From positions 124,001 to 188,000 of the forward strand of contig NZ_JANAVO010000010.1 of the NCBI RefSeq assembly GCF_024213555.1: DNA of 64,000 nt, written 5' to 3'. The position numbers were made by a program, and so were the translations under genes. This document shows positions 41,806 to 51,057 of this stretch, in pieces; within the stretch, counting starts at the first letter, position 1, and the number at the start of each line of letters is the position of its first letter. The stretch comes from Allokutzneria sp. A3M-2-11 16 (GTDB lineage: Bacteria; Actinomycetota; Actinomycetes; Mycobacteriales; Pseudonocardiaceae). The notes under the pieces are model-generated. The model was not told the origin of the DNA. It made no database searches and saw only the letters and a list, made by a program, of their open reading frames with translations.

Positions 41806-44800
41806 GTGACCACCGAGTTGACCTTGTTGCCGCGCGTGGCCTACCGCGACCACGAGATCACCGGGCCGCGGTTGCGGGGGCTGCTGGCGCTGCTCGCCGC
41901 GGACCTGCGCACGGGGTGCAGCACGGGGAGGCTGATCGAGGGCCTGTGGCCGGACGCGCTGCCGGAGAACCCCACGAAAGCCTTGCAGGTACTGGTTTCC
42001 CGCGTGCGTTCGCAGCTCCGGCCGGACCTGGTGGTCAGCACGCCGACGGGCTACCGGCTGGCGCTGGCCGAGGACCAGGTGGACGCCTCCGCGGTGGTGC
42101 TCAGCGCTGCGACGAGCGCCCGGCACGCGCGTGCGGGGGACCACGCGGCAGCGCTGGAGCACGCCGAAGCGGGCCTCGCGCTGTGGCGGGACGCCGAGCG
42201 CGGGGAGCCGGTGCCGGACGATCCGGTGTCGGCGCTGCGCGCTGAGCGGGCGGGAACCCACCGCGCGTTGAAGCGGGCGCGAGCGCTGGCGTTGGCGCGG
42301 CTCGGCCGAAAGGCTGAGGCGGTCGAACCGCTGGTCACGCTCGTGGAGGAGCTGCCGAAGGACGAGGAGATCCTCACCGAGCTCCTGCGCTGCGAGCCCG
42401 CGCCCGCCGCGCTGGCCCGTTACGACGCCTACCGCCGGGCGCTCCGCGCTGAGCTGGGCGTCGATCCCGGGCCGGAGCTCCAGGCGGTCTACCACGCGCT
42501 GTTGCGGGGCGAGACGCCCACGGTGCGGCACGGCGTTCCGCACGAACCCAACCCGTTGCTCGGCCGGGACGACGACATCGACGCGGTGCTGAACCTGCTG
42601 CGGACCTCGCGGGTGGCCTCGATCGTCGGCGCGGGAGGGCTGGGCAAGACCAGGCTGGCGCACGCGGTCGGCATGCAGGCGGAGCAGCGCGCGGTGTACT
42701 TCGTCGCGCTCGCCGGTCTGCCCGCGGAGGGCGAGGTGGTGCGTGCGGTCGCCTCGGCGCTCGGGCTGCGCGAGTCCGCCCAGTCCGATCTCGTCCCGGG
42801 GATCGCCCGCCTGGTCGGCTCCGAGTCCGTGCTGCTGGTGCTGGACAACTGCGAGCACGTGATCCACGGCGTCGCGGAGCTGGTGCGGGCGTTGGTGTCG
42901 ATGACGGCGAACCTGCGGGTGCTCACCACGAGCCGCGCTCCGCTCGGGCTGTCGTCGGAGTCGGTGTACCTGCTGCCGGAACTGGGACTGCCCACGTCCG
43001 TGGAGCTGTTCGGCCAGCGCGCGCGGGCGGCCCGGCCCGACGTGGACCTGCCGGTGGGCGTGGTGGAGGCGCTGTGCGGTCAGCTCGACGGCCTCCCGCT
43101 CGCGGTGGAGCTGGCCGCGGCGCGGGTGCGGGCGATGTCGGTCACGGAGATCACCAGCCGGCTCCAGGACCGGTTCGCGCTGCTCCGCGGCCGGGCGAGG
43201 GACGTGCCACAGCGGCACCGCACGCTGCACGCGGTGGTCGACTGGAGCTGGGCGCTGCTCGACGCGGCCGGGCAGGCGGCGATGCGGGCGCTGTCGGTGT
43301 TCCCCGGCGGGTTCTCGGTCGAGGCGGCCGAGCGGCTGGTGGGCGCGGAGGACGCGCTGGAGCTGCTGGAGTCGCTGGTCGACCAGTCGCTGATCAAGGT
43401 CGCGGACACGTCGACCGGCACCCGCTTCCGGATGCTGGAGACCGTCAGGGAGTTCGCGGCCGCGCGCAGGGAGGCCGCGGGCGACTCCGCCAGGGTTGAA
43501 GAGGATTTCCTCTCCTGGGCAAGGGAATTCGGTGTGGAGCACTACGACCTGGTGTTCGGCGGGCCGACGCGGGAGGCCGTCGGGCGGGTCCGGGCGGAGC
43601 AGGACAACCTGGTGCTGGCGCTGCGCACGGGGGTGCGCCGCGGCGACGGGACGGTGGTGGCCGCGGTCTCGGCGACGCTGGGCGGGATGTGGGTGATCGA
43701 GTCGAACTACGCGCAGCTGGCGCTGATCACCCGCGAGGTCGCCGACGTGCTGTACCGCTTCCGGCCGGAGCCGGAGCTGGTCGAGCCGACCAGGGTGACG
43801 GCGGTGCTGACAACGACGACGACGTTCATGGTGATCGGACCGCGCGCCACCCGTTCCTACGCGGTGCTGCGCCGCCTGCCGCCGCCGTCCCCGCGGACCG
43901 TGTGCGGGGCGCTGGCGATCGTGCTGTGCGCACGGGACACGGCGGAGCTGGAGGCGATGTGCCTGCACCCGGAACCGTTCGTCGCGGGCATGGCCAACGT
44001 CGTCGCGGGCTACCTGTGGGAGAACCTGGGTGAGCCGGAGCGCGCGCTGGAGTACACGACACGGGTGCTCGACTGCTTCCGGGACGGGACGAACCCGCTG
44101 CTGATCAGCACCGTGCACGGGCGGCTCAGCGAGCTGTGCCTGCACCTCGAACGCGCCGAGGAGTCCCGGGAGCACTCGCGGGCCGCGGTGCGGGCGCTGG
44201 GTGGGTTCCGGGCGTTCAACACCACGCAGATGCGCCTGGGCCTGGTGCTGACCGACCTCCAGGTGGGCGATGTCGAGTCGGCCGAGCGCGGCCTCGCGGC
44301 GATCACCCCGGACCGGCTGGCCGAGGCGGTCGAGATGATCACCTTCGAGATGGCGGCGCGGGCGGAGGTGCTGCTCGCGCGCGGCGAGGTCGAGCTGGGG
44401 CTGCGCCAATGGCGGCGGGTCGCCGAACGGGTGGTGCTGGGCGACGACGAGAGCCCCGTCGCGGGCACCGACCAGCTGGGCGTCAACCCATGGCACGTCG
44501 AGGTGCACGGGGTGACCGTGGTCGCGCACGCGCGGCACGGCCGGACGGACCTGGTCGCGGGCATCGTCGAGAGCCTGCCGGACAGCCTCGCCGCGCTGCT
44601 GGCGGGCGAGCCGTTGCGGACCCCGTCGGTGCTGATGGTCCGCCCGCTCTGCGGCACGCTCCTGGTCGCGATGGGCATGGCGGACATCGCCAGGGGAGAC
44701 GCGTCGGGGGTGCGGCTGATCGCGCTCGGGGAGTGCTTCCGGTTCCAGCGGGCGTTCCAGCCCACCATGTCGTCGGCGGCGATCCGCGCGGCCGCCGAGC

Positions 44801-44910
44801 ACGCGGACGGGCCGGCGTACGCCGACGCGGTGTCGGAGTACGCCGGCCGGAGCCCGGACGAGCTGTGCCGGGACGCCCTCGACGTCCTGCGCGTGCGGGC
44901 TAGGCGGTGA
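41806..44910 (+). CDS. SARP/BTAD-type regulator with NB-ARC ATPase and TPR-like C-terminus
   Basis: The 1034-residue product has an N-terminal short DNA-binding region (residues ~1-90; the first part of an OmpR-like winged helix is reduced), a BTAD bundle (~95-235), an NB-ARC ATPase with Walker A G275AGGLGKT and Walker B VLLVLDNCEH near 345, and a helical-repeat C-terminus (~550-1030). AfsR/SARP-like proteins activate secondary metabolite or stress genes. The start is GTG 41806. Its 3' end overlaps the P450 gene by 11 bp, convergent, so the P450/Drr operon is its most likely neighbour target. Confidence 0.85.
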   Translation: MTTELTLLPRVAYRDHEITGPRLRGLLALLAADLRTGCSTGRLIEGLWPDALPENPTKALQVLVSRVRSQLRPDLVVSTPTGYRLALAEDQVDASAVVLSAATSARHARAGDHAAALEHAEAGLALWRDAERGEPVPDDPVSALRAERAGTHRALKRARALALARLGRKAEAVEPLVTLVEELPKDEEILTELLRCEPAPAALARYDAYRRALRAELGVDPGPELQAVYHALLRGETPTVRHGVPHEPNPLLGRDDDIDAVLNLLRTSRVASIVGAGGLGKTRLAHAVGMQAEQRAVYFVALAGLPAEGEVVRAVASALGLRESAQSDLVPGIARLVGSESVLLVLDNCEHVIHGVAELVRALVSMTANLRVLTTSRAPLGLSSESVYLLPELGLPTSVELFGQRARAARPDVDLPVGVVEALCGQLDGLPLAVELAAARVRAMSVTEITSRLQDRFALLRGRARDVPQRHRTLHAVVDWSWALLDAAGQAAMRALSVFPGGFSVEAAERLVGAEDALELLESLVDQSLIKVADTSTGTRFRMLETVREFAAARREAAGDSARVEEDFLSWAREFGVEHYDLVFGGPTREAVGRVRAEQDNLVLALRTGVRRGDGTVVAAVSATLGGMWVIESNYAQLALITREVADVLYRFRPEPELVEPTRVTAVLTTTTTFMVIGPRATRSYAVLRRLPPPSPRTVCGALAIVLCARDTAELEAMCLHPEPFVAGMANVVAGYLWENLGEPERALEYTTRVLDCFRDGTNPLLISTVHGRLSELCLHLERAEESREHSRAAVRALGGFRAFNTTQMRLGLVLTDLQVGDVESAERGLAAITPDRLAEAVEMITFEMAARAEVLLARGEVELGLRQWRRVAERVVLGDDESPVAGTDQLGVNPWHVEVHGVTVVAHARHGRTDLVAGIVESLPDSLAALLAGEPLRTPSVLMVRPLCGTLLVAMGMADIARGDASGVRLIALGECFRFQRAFQPTMSSAAIRAAAEHADGPAYADAVSEYAGRSPDELCRDALDVLRVRARR

Positions 44911-46096
44911 CGCGCAGCGGCAGCGAGCTGACGCCGGTCATGAAGGGCGAGTCCATGAACTTCGGCGGGTTCGCCGGGATCGTCCGCAGCACCGGGAACC
45001 GGTCCAGCATCAGGTTCACCGCGACGCGGCCCTCCAGCCGCGCCAGCGGGGCACCGAGGCAGAAGTGCACGCCGCGACCGAAGGCGATGTGCGGGTTGGG
45101 GTCCCGGCCCGCGTCGAACTCGTCGGGCCGGTCGAACTGCCTCGGGTCCCGGTTCGCCGCGCCGAGCAGCGGGTTCACCATCTGACCACGGGGGATGAGC
45201 TTTCCGCCCAGCTCGACGTCGGTTGCGGTGACGCGTGCGGTCGCCGCGAACGGGCTGAGCATCCGCAGCGACTCCTCGATGGCAGTCGGCACCAGGGAGC
45301 GGTCCGCGCGCACCCGCTCGGCCTGCTCGGGGAAGGTGTCCAGGCACAGGATCGTGTTGCCCAGCAGCATGGTCGTGGTGATGTGCCCGGCGACCAGCAG
45401 CAGCCCGGCGAAGTTCACGATCTCCGTGTCGTTGAGCCGCTCTCCGTCGACCTCGGCCTGGACCAGCTTGGTGAGCAGGTCCTCCCTGGGCGCGCGCCTG
45501 CGCTCGGCCGCGTGCGCGGTGAGGTAGTCGCTCATCGGCTTGAGGGCGTTCAGCTGCGCCTCGAGGTCCTCGCGCAGTTGGTCGTCGCCGTCGGCGAGGG
45601 AGAGCTCCGCCTGGTCCTGGAACATCGTGTCGACCCACGTGCGGAACAGGTCCCGGTCGCTCGCGGGCACACCCAGCAGTTCGGCGATGACGATCACCGG
45701 AAGCGGGTAGGCGAGCGCGGAGACCAGTTCGATCTCGTCCTGGTCCGCCACCTCGTCCAGCAGCTCCACGGTCACCCCGGCGATCCTCGGTTCCAGGTCG
45801 GCGACGATCTTCGGGGTGAAAGCGTTGCTGACCAGCCTGCGCAGCTTGCGGTGGTCCAGCCCGTCCATCTGGACCAGGTTGCCCTCGTTGAAGGACATGT
45901 CCGTGCCTTCCGGGAAGGCCGCGGAGAGGTCGGACTGGAACGTCGTGGGGTCGTTGAGCACGGCGAGCGTCTCGGGGTAGCCGTGGACGGTCCACATCCC
46001 CCGCTCCTCGTAGTACTCCACCTGGTGCTCGGCGGTCCCGCCGCGCAGCCAGTAGTGGTTCTCGTGGATGCCCCAGGTGTCCGCGGGGAAAGTCAT
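44900..46096 (-). CDS. Cytochrome P450
   Basis: The 398-residue product has all P450 landmarks: I-helix AGHITT (236-241), ExxR at 275-278, and FGRGVHFCLG (339-348) with heme ligand Cys346. It resembles class I bacterial P450s acting on macrolides, terpenoids or fatty acids. The thiolate heme needs a ferredoxin partner, not encoded here. ATG 46096 starts MTFPADTW. It follows the DrrB-like permease by 23 bp and so is probably transcribed with the exporter, convergent with the NB-ARC regulator. Confidence 0.95.
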   Translation of the reverse strand: MTFPADTWGIHENHYWLRGGTAEHQVEYYEERGMWTVHGYPETLAVLNDPTTFQSDLSAAFPEGTDMSFNEGNLVQMDGLDHRKLRRLVSNAFTPKIVADLEPRIAGVTVELLDEVADQDEIELVSALAYPLPVIVIAELLGVPASDRDLFRTWVDTMFQDQAELSLADGDDQLREDLEAQLNALKPMSDYLTAHAAERRRAPREDLLTKLVQAEVDGERLNDTEIVNFAGLLLVAGHITTTMLLGNTILCLDTFPEQAERVRADRSLVPTAIEESLRMLSPFAATARVTATDVELGGKLIPRGQMVNPLLGAANRDPRQFDRPDEFDAGRDPNPHIAFGRGVHFCLGAPLARLEGRVAVNLMLDRFPVLRTIPANPPKFMDSPFMTGVSSLPLRVTA

Positions 46097-46119
46097 GGTG
46101 GGAAGTCCTTTCTGCGAAG

Positions 46120-46902
46120 TCAGCGGGCTACGGCGCGGGAGAAGGCCCTGCGCGCCCAGAGAAATCCGATGAGCGCGATCAGCGCGCACCAGCCGAGGGC
46201 GAGCGCCCCGGTGCCGCCGACGAGCGGCGTGCCCATCAGCAGCCCGCGCAGCGTCTCGATGATCGGCGTGAACGGCTGGTGCTCGGCGAACCAGCGGACC
46301 GCGCCGGGCATCCGCTCCGGTGGCACGAAACCGCTGCCAAGCATGGGCAGGAACATCAGCGGCATCGGCGCGTTGCTCGCCGACTCCGGCCCCTTGGACA
46401 CCAGGCCGAACGCGGCGGCCAGCCAGGTCATCGCGAAGGTCATCGCCAGCAGCAGGCCGAACGCGCCGAGCCAGTCCAGCGGGCCCGCGGTGGGCCGGAA
46501 ACCCATCAGCAGAGCCACTCCGACGACGAGCGCGATGCTCACCATGGTCTGGATCACGCCGCCGATCACGTGTCCGGTGAGGACGGACGACCGGGAGATC
46601 GCCATGGTGCGGAAGCGGTTCACGATGCCTTCGGTCATGTCCACCGAGACCGACACGGCCGTCGCGACGCTGCCCGAGGTCGCGGCCATCAGGATGATTC
46701 CCGGTGCCACGTAGTCGACATAACTGCCGATGTAGCTCGCGCCGCCGATGCCGGTGCCCAGCGCTCCGCCGAAGACCCCGACGAACAACAGCAGCATCAG
46801 CACCGGCATGGCGACCGTGCTGATCGTCATCGACGGGTAGCGGCGCGCGTGCAACAGGTTGCGGCGCAACATTGTGACGCTGTCATGTATCGAGTCACGC
46901 AC
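46120..46902 (-). CDS. ABC-2 type permease, DrrB family
   Basis: The 260-residue product has about six membrane helices and the family's GIVNRFRTMAISRSSVLTGHV. With the adjacent ATPase it forms a Drr-like daunorubicin-type exporter, commonly used for antibiotic self-resistance. GTG 46902 overlaps the ATPase stop by 8 bp. Followed by the P450 gene. Substrate unknown. Confidence 0.9.
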   Translation of the reverse strand: MRDSIHDSVTMLRRNLLHARRYPSMTISTVAMPVLMLLLFVGVFGGALGTGIGGASYIGSYVDYVAPGIILMAATSGSVATAVSVSVDMTEGIVNRFRTMAISRSSVLTGHVIGGVIQTMVSIALVVGVALLMGFRPTAGPLDWLGAFGLLLAMTFAMTWLAAAFGLVSKGPESASNAPMPLMFLPMLGSGFVPPERMPGAVRWFAEHQPFTPIIETLRGLLMGTPLVGGTGALALGWCALIALIGFLWARRAFSRAVAR

Positions 46903-47845
46903 TGAGCACCTCCCGCTTGGAGTCGGTCAGTGCGAAGAACACGTCGTTGAGGTCCGGGGTGTTCACGGAGAACTCCTCGGCCTCCACCCCGGCGTCGTCG
47001 AGCTCGTCCAGCAGCATCCGCAGCGACCTGACGCGGCAGTCGCTCGGCACGCGCAGGCTGAGCCCGTCCTCGCCGCGCACGGAGTGCCCGAGCAGGCGCA
47101 TGGCGGCGAGCAGGGCGTGCTCATCGGCGAACCGGAGCCGCACGTGCCCGCCGGGGATCAGCCGCTTCAGCTCGTCCGGGCCGCCCTCGGCGGCCAGCTT
47201 CCCGTTGTGCAGCACGGCGATCCGGTTGGCGAGCTGATCGGCCTCCTCCAGGTACTGGGTGGTGAGGAAGATCGTCACGCCGGAGTCCGCCAGTTCGCGG
47301 ATGATCTCCCACATGGTCTGCCTGCTGCGCGGGTCCAGCCCGGTGGTCGGCTCGTCAAGGAAGATCAACTGCGGGCTGCCGACCAGCGTCATCGCCAGGT
47401 CCAGCCGCCGCCGCATCCCGCCGGAGTAGGTGGCGGGCAACCGTTTCGCGGCCTCCACCAGGTCGAAGCGCTCCAGCAGCTCCGCGGTGCGCCGCCGCCC
47501 CCGCGCCCGGTCGAGGTGGTGCAGGTCGGCCATCAGCAGCAGGTTCTCCTCGCCGGTGAGGAGCCGGTCCACCGCCGCGAACTGCCCGGTGACACCGATC
47601 GCGGTGCGGACCGCGTCGGGCGCTCGGCCGAGATCGTGACCCTCGACCCGCGCCGTTCCCCCATCGGGACGGATCAGCGTGGACAGGATCTGCACCGTGG
47701 TGGTCTTGCCCGCGCCGTTCGGGCCGAGCAGGGAGAAGATCGTCCCGGCGCGCACGGTCAGGTCGATGCCGTCGAGCACGACCTTGTCGCCGTAGGACTT
47801 GCGCAGTCTCTTCGCGGCGATGGAGATCTCGGGTGTTGAGGACAT
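46895..47845 (-). CDS. ABC transporter ATP-binding protein, DrrA family
   Basis: The 316-residue product has Walker A LLGPNGAGKTTTVQIL, the Q-loop GQF, signature YSGGMRRRLDLAM and Walker B IFLDEPTTGLDP, plus the C-terminal DrrA extension (SVNTPDLNDVFFALT). It energises the DrrB-like permease. It is the first gene of the drrA-drrB-P450 operon. The first ~30 bp upstream hold a TATCC-type leader; no clear operator is seen. Confidence 0.92.
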   Translation of the reverse strand: MSSTPEISIAAKRLRKSYGDKVVLDGIDLTVRAGTIFSLLGPNGAGKTTTVQILSTLIRPDGGTARVEGHDLGRAPDAVRTAIGVTGQFAAVDRLLTGEENLLLMADLHHLDRARGRRRTAELLERFDLVEAAKRLPATYSGGMRRRLDLAMTLVGSPQLIFLDEPTTGLDPRSRQTMWEIIRELADSGVTIFLTTQYLEEADQLANRIAVLHNGKLAAEGGPDELKRLIPGGHVRLRFADEHALLAAMRLLGHSVRGEDGLSLRVPSDCRVRSLRMLLDELDDAGVEAEEFSVNTPDLNDVFFALTDSKREVLSA

Positions 47846-47916
47846 ACCCCCCTCGTTTCCTTGGCTGTGCCGAGGAGGGTGCGTGCCGTGGGCTTTATCG
47901 CGGTTTCAGCGCGGTT

Positions 47917-48111
47917 TCAGCCGCCTTCGCCGAGTGTCAGGACGCAGTGACCGCGCAGGGTCGCGGTGCTGGCGGCACCGTTGACGGTGACCTCCACCTG
48001 CCCGTTCAGCGCGGGTGCGGTGTCGAGTTGGGCGTTCTCGGGCGCTGCCCCGCCACCGGTGGCGAGCAGCACCGACGCGGCGAGGGCCGCCAGCCGGGGA
48101 GACTTCGTCAT
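47917..48111 (-). CDS. Small exported protein, unknown
   Basis: The 64-residue product has a signal-like N-terminus (KSPRLAALAASVLLATGG) with likely cleavage near residue 22, leaving ~40 residues (VEVTVNGAASTATLRGHCVLTLGEGG). There is one cysteine. No family is recognised and no strong ribosome-binding site is seen. Its position between DrrA and a VOC gene is uninformative. Gene reality is moderately uncertain. Confidence 0.5.
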   Translation of the reverse strand: MTKSPRLAALAASVLLATGGGAAPENAQLDTAPALNGQVEVTVNGAASTATLRGHCVLTLGEGG

Positions 48112-48150
48112 GGGGGTGACGGTAGGACCCGGCGGGCGGGACCCCTCCCG

Positions 48151-48576
48151 CTAGCGGGCCTGGCTCAGGCTGAACCAGTTGCCGGAGTCGTCGCGGAAGA
48201 TCGCCTCAACGCCGTACGGGCGCTCGGCGGGCTCCTGGAGGAACACCACGCCGCGCGCGGACAGCTCCTCGAAGGTCTTGCGGCAGTCGTCGGTGTTGAG
48301 CACCGCCGCGCCGAGCGCGCCCTTGGCGACGAGGTCCCTGATCTGCGCCGCGGTGGAGTCGTCGTGGCCCATGCCGCAGTCGGCCAGGATGATCTCCACC
48401 TCGGGCTGGTCGGTCGGGCCCACGGTGAGCCAGCGGAAGCCCTGCCCCGCGCCCTCGAACCCGTCGCCCATGGTGACGTCGGAGCGGACCTCCATGCCCA
48501 GCTTCTCGGTGTAGAACTCCTTGGCCCGGTCCTGGTCGAGCACGAAGACGCAGACGTGGGACACGCGGTTGATCAT
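48151..48576 (-). CDS. VOC-family protein
   Basis: The 141-residue product has the glyoxalase-like layout: VSHVCVFVLDQDRAKEFYTEKLGM, VEIILADCG, and the final IFRDDSGNWFSLSQ. It follows the AraC gene by 37 bp and may be co-transcribed with it and the tannase-like gene. VOC enzymes use a His/Glu metal site; substrate unknown. Confidence 0.8.
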   Translation of the reverse strand: MINRVSHVCVFVLDQDRAKEFYTEKLGMEVRSDVTMGDGFEGAGQGFRWLTVGPTDQPEVEIILADCGMGHDDSTAAQIRDLVAKGALGAAVLNTDDCRKTFEELSARGVVFLQEPAERPYGVEAIFRDDSGNWFSLSQAR

Positions 48577-48613
48577 TGGTTCTCCTCGGTGGGTGAAGCG
48601 GTCGCCGCCGAGG

Positions 48614-49039
48614 CTAGGAGGACCCTCCGCCCTCGGGCTTCTCCTGGATTGCTGTCCGGGGCAGCGGCCTGGACCACGCCATCATGAAGCAGCCGGGGAC
48701 CATCGGCCCGCCCGCCGTGCGCCGCCGGTACTCGGTCGGGCTGACGCCGACCAGCTCGGTGAACTTCGAGCTGAACGAGCCGAGGCTGGTGAAGCCGACG
48801 AGGTGGCAGATCTCGGTGACGGTCAGGTTGGCCGAGCGCAACAGGTCCTGCGCCCGCTCCACCCGCCGCCGGGTCAGGTACGCGCCGGGCGGCTCGCCGT
48901 AGGCGGCCTTGAACGCGCGGGCGAAGTGGTAGCGGGAGAACCCGGCCTCGGCGGCGAGCGCGTCCAGGTCCAGCGGCTCGGCGAAGTGCCGGTCCATCAG
49001 ATCCCGCGCCCGCCTGAGGTGGAACACCGCCGAGGGCAC
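48614..49039 (-). CDS. AraC-family regulator (short)
   Basis: The 141-residue product is nearly only an AraC DNA-binding domain: LDALAAEAGFSRYHFARAFKAAYGEPPGAYL and ICHLVGFTSLGSFSSKFTELVGVSPTEYRRR (cited in parts), with no recognised ligand domain. I chose GTG 49039, one base after the tannase stop, so translation can be coupled; longer starts would read through the upstream gene. Likely controls the downstream VOC and the upstream hydrolase. Confidence 0.78.
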   Translation of the reverse strand: MPSAVFHLRRARDLMDRHFAEPLDLDALAAEAGFSRYHFARAFKAAYGEPPGAYLTRRRVERAQDLLRSANLTVTEICHLVGFTSLGSFSSKFTELVGVSPTEYRRRTAGGPMVPGCFMMAWSRPLPRTAIQEKPEGGGSS

Positions 49040-49040
49040 G

Positions 49041-50543
49041 TCAGCTCCCCGTGCAGCGGAAGCTGTTGGCGGAGTTGGGATCGCCGTGACCGTCGTAGAC
49101 CGGGACCCGCGGATGACGGCACAGGTCGCGGGTGGTCTTGGCGTCCGTGGAGGCCGCGGGCAGCGTGTCCGGGGCACGCCCGCGCTCCACCCACGCGATC
49201 ATCGCGGCCATCGGGTCGACCGGCGCGACGCCCACCCCGGCGCCGCAGTGGCCTGCGCCGGGAGCCAGGAACAGCCGGAAGAACTCGTCGGTGCGGCCCG
49301 TGACGCGCTCGACCTCGTGCTTGTAGTCGATCGTGGTGCCAGGGGAGATCTCGGCGTCGGCGAGGCCGTGCCAGAGCAGCACCTTGCCGCCCTCGTCGCG
49401 CAACGCCGACAGGTTGGGCGCGGCGTTGGCCAGCAGGTGGTCGTAGGAACCGGTGGAGGCGGACACCAGCCGCTCGAACCCGGGGTAGTCGATCTTCGTG
49501 GTGTCCATGCGGGGATCGCGGCCGACGAAGTACCTGATCCAGTTGTCGGCGATGGGCAGCGGCGCGGCCCCGGCGAGCTTCGCGAAGCCCGCGCCCTTGA
49601 CCAGGCCCTTCCCGAGCCCGCGCGGCCCGTCCCAGATCCGCCGCACGACCTCCGCGGTGGCGGCGGAAATCGTTGCGCCACAAGGGGTTTTCGTGCCGAT
49701 CAGCCGCGCCGGATCGAACCTGCACGCCGCGGGGTCGCCGATCACGCGGTCCGCGACGCCGTCGAGCGGATCGCAGTCGTCGACCGCGGCCTTGGTGAAC
49801 GCGTCGAACTCGCACGCGGAGGGGCGGGTGCGCTCCTGGTTCATCACCACCTGCGGCCAGAACTGCGCCAGGGAGAAGCGCGGCAGTTCGATCGCGGGCG
49901 CCCCGGCCACGATCCCGTCGTAGTCGCGCGGGTGGAGCTGCGCCTCCGCCAGCCCCTGCCGTCCTCCCGTCGAACAGCCGTTCCAGTACGAGTGAGCGGG
50001 CGGGCGCCCGTAGAAGCTCCGCGTCACCGCCTTGCCGACCACGGTCATGTCGTGCACCGACCGCGTGGCGAAGTTCGCCAGCAGTCCCCAGTTCACCCGG
50101 CCCGAGGCGTCCAGCGCCCACGCCGCCGGGCTGACCGGGTTGATCCCGATCCCGCCGTCCGTGGCCACGGCCGCGAACCCGCCCTTGACCGCGGGCGCGA
50201 GACCCTCCGCCGAGAACCCGGTCGCGAACCCGCCGCCCCCGGTGCCCAGGAACCGTCCGGTCCAGCCGCGCAGCGGCAGCCACACCTCGACCTTGACCCG
50301 CTCGCCCGCGTCCGCGTGGCTGAGCACCACCGTGACCTCGCACCGCGCGGGCACGCCGGTGATCGGCGGGCGCCCGGGGACTCCCGCCTCCCCGGCCGGG
50401 CGCTCGACCCCGGCCACCGACACCACCCTGGCCCCGGGGACCACCGGCGCGGGGACGGCCGCGCACGCGCTCTTCGAGGGGACGGCCGCGGGGAGTCCCG
50501 CGACGAGCAGCAGCGTCACGAGGAGGTGGCAGACCTTCTTCAT
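49041..50543 (-). CDS. Exported tannase/feruloyl-esterase family hydrolase
   Basis: The 500-residue product has a signal peptide (ACAA near residue 29), the tannase nucleophile motif NGCSTGGRQG (C190, S191) and PGAGHCGAG near residue 436, whose cysteine can bridge Cys190, the known CS-D-HC arrangement. An aspartate between them is expected. These enzymes cleave gallate or ferulate esters from plant polyphenols. It is the first gene of a run with AraC and VOC genes. ATG 50543. Confidence 0.85.
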   Translation of the reverse strand: MKKVCHLLVTLLLVAGLPAAVPSKSACAAVPAPVVPGARVVSVAGVERPAGEAGVPGRPPITGVPARCEVTVVLSHADAGERVKVEVWLPLRGWTGRFLGTGGGGFATGFSAEGLAPAVKGGFAAVATDGGIGINPVSPAAWALDASGRVNWGLLANFATRSVHDMTVVGKAVTRSFYGRPPAHSYWNGCSTGGRQGLAEAQLHPRDYDGIVAGAPAIELPRFSLAQFWPQVVMNQERTRPSACEFDAFTKAAVDDCDPLDGVADRVIGDPAACRFDPARLIGTKTPCGATISAATAEVVRRIWDGPRGLGKGLVKGAGFAKLAGAAPLPIADNWIRYFVGRDPRMDTTKIDYPGFERLVSASTGSYDHLLANAAPNLSALRDEGGKVLLWHGLADAEISPGTTIDYKHEVERVTGRTDEFFRLFLAPGAGHCGAGVGVAPVDPMAAMIAWVERGRAPDTLPAASTDAKTTRDLCRHPRVPVYDGHGDPNSANSFRCTGS

Positions 50544-50626
50544 CGCTCTCCATTGAGCCTTGAGGTGACCGCAGCCCCAACGGTAGGCGAATCGATGCAG
50601 AACGGGCCAATAAGGGATCTTGAAAA

Positions 50627-50654
50627 CATGATGCCGCCGGTGTCCGGCATCATG
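50627..50654. promoter_or_regulatory. 10-bp inverted repeat upstream of small gene
   Basis: CATGATGCCG (50627-50636) and CGGCATCATG (50645-50654) flank CCGGTGTC. It ends five bases before the ATG of the small ORF, with GGGGG between. It may be a repressor operator or an RNA hairpin adjacent to the ribosome-binding site. Confidence 0.6.
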
Positions 50655-50659
50655 GGGGT

Positions 50660-50827
50660 ATGGCGGAGCGTGGTGAGTCCAAGTTCAGCAAGCTGCCCGG
50701 GCGCGTCCTGCCCCAGGAATGGGTGGAGGCCAAGGACCCCGAGCCGGTGCCGCAGTCGGTGCTCGACGCCGAGGCGAACCGGGAGCAGCGCGAGGCGATC
50801 AACCTGATCGAGCGCGTCGGCTGGTGA
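50660..50827 (+). CDS. Small 55-residue protein, unknown function
   Basis: The 55-residue ORF (MAERGESKFSKLPGRVLPQ..., ending INLIERVGW) has strongly GC-biased third positions across its length, a GGGGG site six bases before the ATG and an upstream palindrome. No family is recognised; the charged composition suggests a soluble small protein. Convergent with the DUF3817 gene, overlapping 29 bp at the 3' end. Shorter than most annotation cut-offs, so possibly unannotated in relatives. Confidence 0.65.
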   Translation: MAERGESKFSKLPGRVLPQEWVEAKDPEPVPQSVLDAEANREQREAINLIERVGW

Positions 50828-51056
50828 TCATTCGCAGTGCGATCAGCCCACCGACACCCGGTACCAGCGCGGCGAGGCGGGCGCGCGGCGGTGTGCCCTC
50901 GCGCAACAGGGCCACCACGACGACCATCACGTAGGCGAACCCGTGGACCGGCCCGGTGATGGAACTGATCATCGGGTGGTGCGCGGTAGCGAGGTTCGCC
51001 AGCAGCACGACCAACGACACCGCCTCCACCATGGCGGGAGTTCGCAGCGCGATCAT
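50799..51056 (-). CDS. DUF3817-like small membrane protein
   Basis: The 85-residue product resembles the DUF3817 membrane protein group: three hydrophobic helices and a conserved PVHGFAYV segment after HPMISSITG. These usually sit beside other small membrane or stress genes; function unknown. It starts one base after the upstream gene's stop region, with which it is co-transcribed. Overlaps the small + gene by 29 bp, tail to tail. Confidence 0.7.
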   Translation of the reverse strand: MIALRTPAMVEAVSLVVLLANLATAHHPMISSITGPVHGFAYVMVVVVALLREGTPPRARLAALVPGVGGLIALRMITSRRARSG

Positions 51057-51057
51057 C

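Noticed and set aside
41698-44802. Very long open frame on the minus strand across the SARP/NB-ARC gene
   Set aside because: It mirrors the plus-strand gene in high-GC DNA, has Arg/His/Gln-rich low-similarity sequence and no domains; the plus-strand frame has clear BTAD and NB-ARC motifs.
47917-48111. Lipoprotein
   Set aside because: The signal-like N-terminus lacks a lipobox cysteine at the cleavage site; the only cysteine is near the C-terminus.
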